Assembly (NCBI GenBank): GCA_022828595.1
Contig: JAKGHH010000002.1
Span: 42,874,222 to 42,938,221 of the forward strand
DNA from: Nelumbo lutea
Lineage: Eukaryota; Streptophyta; Magnoliopsida; Proteales; Nelumbonaceae
DNA length: 64,000 nt
Direction of reading: 5' to 3'
Position 1 is the first letter of the stretch, and each line of letters opens with the position of its first letter. Shown here piece after piece: positions 35,601 to 43,900 of the stretch. The notes below the pieces were generated by a model. It was not told where the DNA came from, ran no database searches, and saw only the letters and a list, made by a program, of their open reading frames with translations. The position numbers and the translations under genes are program-made.

Positions 35601-36788
35601 TCATCTCTCTTGCAGCTATGTCTGGTTGGCCTCTCCATCAGCTCGATATCAAAAATGCCTTTTTGCATGGGGATTTGCTCGAGGAGGTCTACATGGAGCA
35701 ACCACCTGGTTTGTTGCTCAGGGGGAGGATGGTAAGGTATGTAGACTTAAGAAGGCTATTTATGAACTTAAACAGTCCCCTCAAGCATGGTTTGGTAGGT
35801 TCAGTGAGGTGGTCAAGAAGTTTGGTATGAAACAGTGCCAAGTTGATCATTCTGTCTTCAGTCTTGACTCTCCAGCAGGCAAAATAATATTGGTGGTGTA
35901 TGTGGATGATATCGTTGTGACTTGGAATGATAAAATGGGCATTGACAGATTGAAGGCATTCCTACAGAAACACTTTCAGACAAAGGACCTTGGCAAGTTG
36001 AAATCCTTTTTGGGCATAGAGGTAGCACGATCTAAGCATGGCATTAATTTGTGCCAGAGGAAATATGTGTTTGATTTACTAGAAGAAACAGGATTGCTGG
36101 GTACTAAACCGACTGAGACACCTATGGAAACAAATACGAGGCTGAGCAGTGATATAGGTGAAGTATTTGAAGACCCTGGCAAATACCGACGACTTGTAGG
36201 CAAACTAAACTATCTAACCATTACTCGACCAGATATTTCATTTGCGGTTAGTGTGGTGAGTCAGTTCATGCAGAAACCTTTGGTCCCACATTGGAATGCA
36301 GTGCTAAGGATTGTGAGGTATCTGAAAGGAGCTCCTGGTCGTGGTTTGCTGTACAGGAGTGGTGGAAAACTGGTAGTAGAAGGATACACCGATGCTGATT
36401 GGGCAGGTTCTATGTCTGATAGACGATCCACCACAGGCTATTGCACCTTTCTGGGGGGTAACCTGGTAACATGGAAAAGTAAGAAGCAAACAGTTGTGGC
36501 AAGAAGCAGTGCAGAAGCAGAATATAGGCCATGGCACATACTGCTTGTGAACTAGTGTGGCTGAGGAACCTTCTACAGGAGATAGGATATGACATCAGTA
36601 CTCCAATGAAGCTCTATTGTGACAATCAGGCAGCAGTTCATATCTCTTCCAATCCAGTGTTTCATGAAAGAACCAAGCACATCGAAGTTGACTGTCATTT
36701 TGTGAGAAAGAAGGTGCTGAATGGGGTGATAGAAACTGCATATGTTAGTACGGGAAACCAGTGGGCAGACTTGTTTACAAAAGGTTGA
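32609..36788 (+). pseudogene. gag-pol of copia element 2, frameshifted
   Basis: Gag begins MADNSDSKPSVMISTDYLNV with NGENYVPWAKSVEVFLKAKK. A Gly/Arg-rich stretch and the knuckle CTHCGLDGHTINYC (about 33430) follow. The protease site reads WIIASGASDHKT (about 33720), with Ala where the catalytic Asp of the usual DSGA belongs. Integrase pieces include HCRFGHPSLKVLQ, HSDVWGP and RSDNGREYLSS. RT has [32 protein letters not shown] and VVYVDDIVVT (about 35900). RNase H has YTDADWAGSMSDRRSTTGYC, KLYCDNQAAVHISSNP and ADLFTKG at the end. Stops occur at about 32999 and 33098. Frame changes lie near 33330, 33620, 34575, 35350, 35515, 35720 and 36530. It cannot make its own proteins as written. Confidence 0.9.
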
Positions 36789-36847
36789 GTCGGGGGAGAG
36801 TGGACTACATATGTAAACAAGCTGGGATTATATGATATATACTCACC

Positions 36848-36860
36848 AGCTTGAGGGGAG
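36848..36860 (+). promoter_or_regulatory. Polypurine tract of copia element 2
   Basis: The purine-rich end GAGGGGAG lies immediately before the 3' LTR, the expected plus-strand priming site. Confidence 0.75.
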
Positions 36861-37163
36861 TGTTAGTGGTGTTAGTGAAGGGGTATTTCAGTCTTTGTAC
36901 TTGTTGAGAATGCTGATGTGTACTGTTATGTTAGTTCGAGTGCCTCTTACTTAAAGAAGGGCACTCAAGTCTTTTTCAATAAGTCAATAATATAATAATA
37001 GGTCTGGCCGAATCAAGGGATTAACTTTTTTCCCTAATTCGAACCAGCCTTTCTCTCTTTTCTCTCTTCTCTCTTTTCTTCTTTCCTCTCCTACTTCTTG
37101 CTGTCTACTTTACTCTACAGTCAACGAACAAGACAGAATTCTATGGCAGGTCAAACTTCAACA
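36861..37163 (+). repeat. 3' LTR of copia element 2
   Basis: 303 bp with the same TG...CA ends as the 5' LTR and six transitions relative to it. The sequence after 37163 (CAGCCCAACTC...) is not copia. Confidence 0.93.
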
Positions 37164-37435
37164 CAGCCCAACTCTTCATTCACGGCCCTTTATCTCTAGA
37201 GAGTAGAGACTTCTACCTGCCTAAAGTTGCTTCTTACTTGTACTTCCATTGGTTTGTCCATGCACATGGACAGATCATGTCAGCCAACTTTCGCTTGTCA
37301 CCTATTGGCACAACTACTAGGTTTTTCTTAATGGGCTTATTTTCTAATTTTTTCATTCTTAGTCACAGAATGATATGTCTATTTTTACTGGTTATTTGTC
37401 TTTAGAGTTATGGCATTTTCAGGGGCCATTTTACC
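37164..37435. other. Unclassified DNA after element 2
   Basis: It is not a continuation of element 1 and shows no SET-domain coding. One frame is open for about 79 codons but matches nothing recognised. Confidence 0.4.
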
Positions 37436-37595
37436 TATTTACCTGGTGTAATGGTAAAATCTTGAGATGACAAGTTTGAGAACATAGATACGAGTCTGTG
37501 AGTGGCCACTGTGTACAAAAAAGGCAAGATTGTGGTCTGTATCCAATGCATCAATCCCAAGAACCCAGATAGCTGGGGCCAACATTGGATAATGG
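37436..37595 (+). repeat. tRNA-derived SINE (Au-like)
   Basis: CCTGGTGTAATGGTAAAAT resembles the box A part and ATACGAGTCTGTGAGTGGCC the box B part of plant Au-type SINEs. They are followed by GGCAAGATTGTGGTCTGTAT and GAACCCAGATAGCTGGGG, the matching tRNA-unrelated body. A weaker relative is at 49614-49790. Confidence 0.55.
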
Positions 37596-37835
37596 TCCAT
37601 TTAGACTTAAAAAGGCATGGTCTTTTTTTAATTAGTTACCCTGTGTTTAACCCTCTAGCTACTACATTAAGATTTTCACATTATAAGTTTTTGGCATAAT
37701 GCCAGGAGTTTGTGAAGTTGAGATTTTGGGGTAGGTAGAATGCAGAGACTTGATTTATCAAAAAAAATGCATAGAATATGAAACATTTTAACAGTGGATA
37801 GAGCATTAAACAGAACTGATTGGCGAATCAGGAGT

Positions 37836-37885
37836 CATGTAGCCGACCCCATATAATTGGGATAAACTTGGATCGTGATGATGGA
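37836..37885 (+). repeat. RTE-LINE/SINE 3' tail fragment
   Basis: CATGTAGCCGACCCCATATA followed by ATTGGGATAAACTTGG and degenerate GATGATGG matches the widespread plant 3' tail AGCCGACCCC...GGGATAA...(TTG)n. Confidence 0.5.
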
Positions 37886-38279
37886 TTGATGGTGATTATG
37901 AATTGTTTCATTTTCGTATTTTATTTCTTCCATTCCATGTGGATTCATTTATCTGTTAGGTTAATTTTAAATAACCTTTTGAGATGGGGAAGATAATGGA
38001 GTCTTAAAGGATAATAGAGTTGTAGGTTTTTAGGATTTTTTTGGAGATCAAGTTTGATTAATAGCATGAAGCCTTTGACAAAGTCTAGGTTATGACATTT
38101 ATATTAGACACTGGTAGAGTTGCATGTGTATTGATGGTTGTTTAAGACTAAGATGGTTTGTAGACTAGTAGATTATTTGCAGGTGGGGGTGGGATGGAGG
38201 TTGTTTCTTAAATTTGGTTGGAATTGGACCATCTTTTATGGTTTGTAGACTAGTTGACTAAGTTTTTTTGGAAACCTAA

Positions 38280-40034
38280 TTTGATTAAATTGTAACATTT
38301 GTTGTGGCGATTAAGGTGGTCAGAGCAAAGCCGAAACTCATTCCCTGTAAAATAGAGCTTTGGACTGAAGGCTTGTGGATGGAGGTGTGGCTTACGTCAT
38401 CTATAGAAGTAGAGCTTTGGTGTGAGGGGAGCAATGGAGATAATGATGTGTCAAAAGGGTGAACACGTAGTGATAAGACGCTGGGACACCATGTTGGCAT
38501 TGAACCTCAACATTTGCAGAAATTGTCAAAGTTGGTTTAAGGAAGGTGGGGAGCCGGGTGCTATAAACAAGAAGGGTTTGGACCCTTTGAAAGCAAATTG
38601 GATGGATAAGTTTCAAACAGAAGTTGAAGGGACTGTGAAAGTTATCTCTGACCCACTAGGGGCGGCAGCCTTTTTATGTGCAAGATAAGAAAGGCAAAAA
38701 GATCATGTGAGTGTGAAAAGTAGAAACAGGTTGGGACAGACCAAGCATGAGCTACTTCTAGTACTCACGTGCGCTTCATCATTTGATAAATAATCAAAGA
38801 CGATATACCTTAAGCTGAGTCTATCGTCTTCCTTGAAAAGGATCGGCTATTCGTTCCCTTTGATGGCAAGGACCTCCCCTACCATTCAACCTACGCAAAC
38901 ACAAACAGAGAAATCAAATGAGAGAGGCATGATCAATGACAACAAAGTAAACTCTTATGGAGATTGGTGATAGTGTCTAACTCTACCACCCTTGAAAAAC
39001 CTAATCTAAGGTATAACAGAGGAGAAAAGGGATGATGAGGTGGCAGACAGTGACTGGGAGCGTTACACAGGTGAAAGTATAGAGAGGTTGATTAAGACTC
39101 TTGCCTGGGTAGCCTTGAGAGTGTTAAAGCCAGTGGAAACTTTATAGAGGAACCGCTTGGAATAGAGATCCTGTTCACCACTCCATCATCCCCTTTCAAC
39201 AGAGCACAGGAAGGTATGGTTGAGGTAGCTGTTCTGGAGGATTCAAGTTCAACTGTAGGCTTGAGGTTTGAGAGTAAACCATTAGGAGAGGAAATGATGC
39301 CAAATCAAAATGAAAGCAAGGTGTTTGTTGTTGGGGGTTAGAGCCAAACATTGTGTCCAAACAGGATTTGGCCGATCAAGAGTGCAACTTGCAGAGACCT
39401 ATTTTTGGGACTGTCTATGAAAGAGTTGGACAGGGGTTTAACCCCCCCCCCCCAAGAAAAGAAAAGAAAATAAAATTGATAATTGTTCTTTTAATGCCTT
39501 ATGCCTTAAGCCTACTTCCTTACTTCTAGCCCTTGAGCCTAGCTCTGTATTTGCTAACTCTTTGTTTCCTCCCCTGGTTTGTCTTGTTGCAGAGTCTGTA
39601 GTTGTCCATGCACCTGGCCAATCTGAAGCCAATGAGGGGTCTAGGGAAGGAGAAGTAGGGAGTGAGGAAATTTGGAAGGCTAGTCTTAGAAAAAAAAATT
39701 TTGGTAGGAGAAGGAGCAAGAATAGAGTAGAAGAATGGTGTAAGAGTTGAAAGAAAACATGAAGAAGATCAAGAAGGACAAAAGATTGATTTGAGGTTAG
39801 TCAAAAGAAGGGGAAAAGGAAAGAAGAGAGAAGAGGGTACAAGATAAGCCAAGAGAAATGGAGGTCTGTAGAAGGAAGAAAGGAATGGAACAGAAGAGGA
39901 AAAAGGAAAAAGAAAAGTGAAGTGGAGAAGCTAAAAAGTGGAATGGTATATGAGAAGGAAGACACTGGGAAAAAGAGGAAAAGGGGAGGGGGTGGGTAGA
40001 GAATAAAAGAATTAAGGGTTTGAAATTAGTGTCA
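38280..40034 (+). other. Possible LINE ORF1-side region, degenerate
   Basis: The segment precedes a LINE endonuclease start in the same direction. It contains open pieces such as MCQKGEHVVIRRWDTMLALN (about 38440), with no confident domain. It also includes a 13-base C run at 39441-39453 and a purine-rich GAAAGAAG tract at 39740-40010. A LINE ORF1 relic is the likeliest reading but is not proven. Confidence 0.35.
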
Positions 40035-40188
40035 ATAAAAATTGTTAGTTGGAATGTGAGAGGGTTGTGAAGTACGTGGAAGAGGATTAATCAAGAACCT
40101 CTTGAGGAAGGAGAGAACTGATGTAGTGTTAATTCAGGAATCTAAATTCTAAACTAATAGAGGTTGGATCATAGGTGGGTTAGAAGCA
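40035..40188 (+). mobile_element. L1-type LINE ORF2 start: endonuclease fragment
   Basis: The frame reads KIVSWNVRGL, a stop, STWKRI, then after a frameshift NLLRKERTDVVLIQESKF. 'WNVRGLG...KR' and 'D...IQESK' are the first two blocks of the APE-type endonuclease of plant L1 LINEs. It is cut at 40189 by another LINE tail. Confidence 0.75.
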
Positions 40189-40365
40189 TTTTTTTTTGAA
40201 GATAAATAAAAATTTTATTAAACAAAAAGAAGATACAAGGAAAGGTGAAAAGCAATCACTGGAGGGGAAAGAAACAACCAAGAAACACCCAACAAAGATG
40301 AAACAAAACCAGCCAGCCCAAACTAAACCAACATGGTCAACCCCTTAAAACTGTCGAGAATGTTA
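40189..40365 (-). mobile_element. 5'-truncated LINE 3' end, minus strand
   Basis: A T10 run at 40189-40197 is followed by GAAGATAAATAAAAATTTTA. On the minus strand this is the familiar plant L1 3' end TAAAATTTTTATTTATCTTC plus poly-A. Its left edge interrupts the endonuclease fragment. The right edge near 40365 is approximate. Confidence 0.65.
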
Positions 40366-40690
40366 GTCTTATAATGATTGGAAATAGTTGTTTTTTGTAG
40401 GGGTTTTTTAGTCTTTATTGCTTCTTTCGTTTTTAGGCACCTTATGAGGGACATTCATGTAATTTTCTCATTCAATATAATTGTTCTCCTGTGGGAGTGA
40501 ACTATAACACATCCCACCTATTCAAAGCATTCTCTTCTTCCAACAAAAAACTTTTATTTTATGCGGCATTATCTCATTCTAAATGGCTTTAGTAGGAAAT
40601 ACAATAGGTGGCTGAATGAGTTGGGGCCTGGAAAAAAAGAGGTGCAAGAGAATGCCCATTGGGGTTAAGAAACCATACATACATATATAT

Positions 40691-42015
40691 GGGTAAATTT
40701 CTTGAACTACCCTTACTGTTTAGCTTATTGACAAACTGTTACATATTGTCTTACAGTCTCTTTGCCATTAACGTTCGTTAAAGGGAGAGACAAAAATACC
40801 ATTTCACCCATCATTCTCTTTCAAAATTTCCAAATGAATGAGGAAAAAGAGAGAGAATACAATTCGAGAGAGGGAGGGAGTGTGTATCAACAGCGCAACC
40901 GTCGCAGGTGGATGGTGAAACAGGGGAGAGCGGAGGTAGGGAGACCGCTAATGTCCGTCGCATCGGAGAGAATAGAATCTTTGTGTATTCCAGACCATGC
41001 TTTCTTTGGAGCTGCAATAGTCCAGAATCTGGGTCTCTAAACCAGTGCTTTAGCGTGGCATGAAAATCGAAAGTGGAAATAGAAAGTTAAGGCAAGAAAA
41101 GGTGGAGCTATGGGTTGTTCCAAGACGAGGTTCTTTCAGGAATTGGCCTTGTACACTGCAAGCACCGCTCTGAGCTGCTTGGTGTTATTCGCTGGCCTCC
41201 GTCAACTAGACCCAAATCTTGTTGCCAGCAAGAAAGTCTAGGAAGAGAAGAAAGAGATCGCAAAGCACTTGGGTCGGCCACTTATCCAATCCCTACAAGG
41301 ATGTAATAGCATGTGATGTTATAAATCATATTGATGTGGAGTTTGATTCTACTGGAGGCTTAGAAGATGTCAAGAAGTCACTCTTCGAAGCCACTATGGA
41401 AACCTGATTTTATTTTCTGGGAAGCTTCTCGGGCCTAAAAAAAGGGGTATTGGGGTATTGCTAATATGGGCCACCTGGAACAGGAAGATAATGCTTGCTA
41501 AAGCCATAGCAAAGGAATCTGGAGTTGTATTTATTAATGTGTGAATCCATCGCCTACTTCCTCCACCGGTGGTGAATGTCGAGCTTCAACTTATTCCCCT
41601 TGAATTGCTGAATCTCCGATGCTCATGTTTTTCAGACAAGCTTCTGGTTTTGGACCTAACTTGCAGATCCTAGAGCAATTTTCAATACGGTGGGCCAGTC
41701 CATAATTCGCTACCCTTTTCTGTATAAATGAAACTCAGAAGGTTTTGATTCGAAGGAGCAATTGAAGAACCAGAGCTCGATTTACAGGTTGAAGACAGAT
41801 TGGCTTCTCAGGTTTAAATCCTGAGAAGGGGACAAGGGTAACATTGGGTTTTAAAAAAGTTTTAAACTCATGCGGTGGTATATGTGTATGGACTTTGACG
41901 GAATACTAACTAACGATAGGGGAAGAGCTAGTCAATTGTCAGAAACAGTAGGGGTAGTACTAGATAATATGTAAACAGTAAATGTACAAATTTGTCAATT
42001 AGCTAAACAGTAAGG
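40691..42015. mobile_element. TIR-bounded element carrying an AAA ATPase gene fragment
   Basis: The 25 bases at 40711-40735 (CCTTACTGTTTAGCTTATTG...) recur inverted at 41991-42015 with one mismatch, and weaker inverted similarity continues inwards (ACTACCCCTACTGTTT near 41946-41961, AACGTTCGTTA against TAACTAACG). Both sides are flanked by TA repeats, so a target duplication cannot be read. About 1.3 kb lies between the ends, including a broken ATAD1-like gene start. This is the structure of a Pack-type (Mutator-like) element with captured host sequence. The right end lacks the outer GGGTAAATTTCTTGAACTA seen on the left. Confidence 0.5.
41110..41545 (+). pseudogene. Truncated ATAD1/Msp1-like AAA ATPase pseudogene
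   Basis: From ATG 41110 the frame reads MGCSKTRFFQELALYTASTA then LSCLVLFAGLRQLDPN, the N-terminal membrane anchor typical of plant ATAD1/Msp1 proteins, and EKKEIAKHLGRPLIQ. After a frameshift it reads NPYKDVIACDVINHIDVEFD and STGGLEDVKKSLFEA. After further breaks come GLKKGVL, the Walker A region YGPPGTG, and MLAKAIAKESGVVFINV. Msp1/ATAD1 is an outer-membrane ATPase that extracts mislocalised tail-anchored proteins from mitochondria. Stops lie at about 41239 and 41405, several indels are present, and Lys-Thr of Walker A is disrupted. Nothing of Walker B or the C-terminus follows. It lies inside the TIR-bounded element. Confidence 0.82.
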
Positions 42016-42094
42016 CTATAATATATATATTATATATATGTGAGCTTAAAGTGGACATGTTCTTATATAAAGAAAGAGTTTGATAGGTTGGATA

Positions 42095-43260
42095 CTTGAT
42101 CTTTTTTTTTGTTTTTTCTTAATTTTTTGATCAACAGAAAAAGGAATTCATTCATTAAATAATTAATACAGTTACAACAAGAGGTTGCAAATACACATAA
42201 CAAGAGTATAGTCACTAGATCCACTACTATCTCACCCTACCACACCCTTCTTACATTTGAGCCCAAAACAATTGCTGTAAATCGTTCAAAAGCAAGTTAC
42301 CCCACCAAGATCTTCTGGGATCTTACCCTCAGATGATTTCCAAGGTGATACAAGTGTTGCTTTTAAAGCTGGACCCAACATCCCAACCATTTCCCGAAAC
42401 TCAAAGAAATCTTCTGATCATTATATGCATAATTTGTCAGTATCTAAAGAGAAACGCTACACAGCCACATGCCAAACAAAGAGGAGTTTCTAGAGTCAAT
42501 CTTCCCAAACCCAAATATTTGGTGCTCTTTCACATCGTATTCCAATTAATGAGGTGATCACATTTAGAGTCACTAAAATCCCATAGTCCCTTATTTATGT
42601 CCTCCAATTTTGCCACTTTGACTAGGATTTTGAAAACTAATGGCAAGTAAACTAGGATATTGGCAAAGGTGGGCTTTATAAGAGTAACCTTCGATAGAAA
42701 TATAATTTCTTTTCAAGAAACCATTTCTTGGAGAACTTGTCCAAGATTGAATTCCACAATTATTTATCCAAAAAAAAAAGGATTGAATTCCACAAGTTGT
42801 ACAATTTGGTATTGCTTGCAAGTGGTAGACCACGATACTTTAACAGCCAATACTTCGCTGGGTATCCCAAAATACCGACATAGGACTCAAGTACTCAACT
42901 ACTGATATATCCAGGTTCGTTACCACCAAGTAACTTGTAGCTTTTCCATATTATAAATTTTCTCAAAGCAATTTACTAGAAGATAAAAGTTTTGGATTCC
43001 ACCTAATCCACTATCCTCACAAAAAGTGGTGTCATCTGCAAATTGCAATGTGCGATGAAGAAGAAGAAATGCAAGTGAGAGGCTACCACCCCTTCTTTTC
43101 CCACTGTTGAGACCCTTGATAACAACTAAGGACATCCGTTACTAAAGTGAACAAGAAAGGTGATAAAACATCGCTTTGTCAGAGTCCTCTCTTAACAGTA
43201 AAGCTCCAACCCTATATTTGGTAATGACCAAATAAAAAAACCGAATCCAATTTACAAATC
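42095..43260 (-). mobile_element. 5'-truncated L1-type LINE, minus strand (RT relic)
   Basis: Minus-strand pieces from high to low coordinate are RGL-stop-QSDVLSPFLFTLVTDVLS (about 43190; RGLRQGDPLSP in live elements), LQFADDTTF (about 43040) and VNCFEKIYNMEKLQVTW. RGLPLASNTK-like sequence, WNSILDKFSKKWFLEK and LIKPTFANILVYLPLVFKI follow down to about 42610. The FADDT catalytic site is visible. A T-rich run at 42100-42118 is the poly-A tail on the minus strand. Stops and indels are many. Confidence 0.8.
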
Positions 43261-43299
43261 CATTCTTCCCCACCTCTCTTTTTAAAATTATGGAGATTT

Positions 43300-43545
43300 T
43301 CATTAGCAATCAAAATTGGATGGATGAATGGAGTGAGAGTGGTACTTTGGAGATTCAGATGGGAAATTAGGTTCCTGATATCGGAGTATTTTCATGCAGG
43401 TGGATTAGAAAATCAGCAAATATATTGGCTGATGTTTTTGCAAAGACAGCAGAAAACAAAGATGCTTTATGTCGGGCCTGTCATTCATTAGCAAGCAGAT
43501 CTGGTTTGTTGTATTACACACTTGTTTTTTAGTAAGAAAAAGGGC
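43300..43545 (+). mobile_element. LINE C-terminal RNase H-like tail, plus strand
   Basis: RWIRKSANILADVFAKTAEN followed by KDALCRACHSLASRSGLLYY matches the end of the LINE RNase H-like domain ('R..N..AD.LAK'). TAAGAAAAAG follows as a weak tail. Confidence 0.6.
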
Positions 43546-43723
43546 TATTTGCAATAAAAAGAGAATCTATAGGCTATAAAGATAGTGCTGTTAGAAGTAC
43601 GCCAAAGAGACAAAACGATTGTCTCCATTTGAGACCATAGTCAAAAAGAAAAAACCACAGGTAATTGTGTATATATCAACAAAAGATCCAAGACATTCCA
43701 AAAAGTTTCTATCAAAAAATGGC

Positions 43724-43900
43724 ACTGTTCAGGGTAATCAAGCTTGATCTTGAAAAGGCTTATGACAAAATTGATTGGGATTGTTTGTTGAGGGTGTTGG
43801 AGATGAAGTTTTTAATAAATGGATGAAGTGGGTAAAAGGTTGCATTTCTTCAGCCTGGTTCTCAGTTTTAATAAATGGCGAGCCCGAGGGTTAAAATAAC
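43724..43900 (+). mobile_element. LINE reverse transcriptase fragment, plus strand
   Basis: FRVIKLDLEKAYDKIDWDCL then, after a frameshift, FNKWMKWVKGCISSAWFSVL and INGEPEG. These are the 'KLDLEKAYD..DW' and 'FSVL.NG.P.G' motifs of L1 RT. It ends abruptly before RGLRQGD. Confidence 0.8.

Larger units (their letters stand above)
31662..37163 (+). mobile_element. Ty1/copia retrotransposon, element 2 (two LTRs), nested in element 1
   Basis: It is 5,502 bp with LTRs of 303 bp at both ends, a primer-binding site, gag, protease, integrase, RT, RNase H and a polypurine tract in copia order. It starts exactly inside the RT of element 1. The five bases before (AAGCA) and after (CAGCC) do not match, so there is no target-site duplication. 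The coding region is frameshifted in several places. Confidence 0.92.

Noticed and set aside
37164..37420. Possible continuation of the SET gene after the copia nest
   Set aside because: One frame is open for about 79 codons (AQLFIHGPLSLESRDF...) but shows none of the SET motifs and no splice acceptor in a suitable phase.
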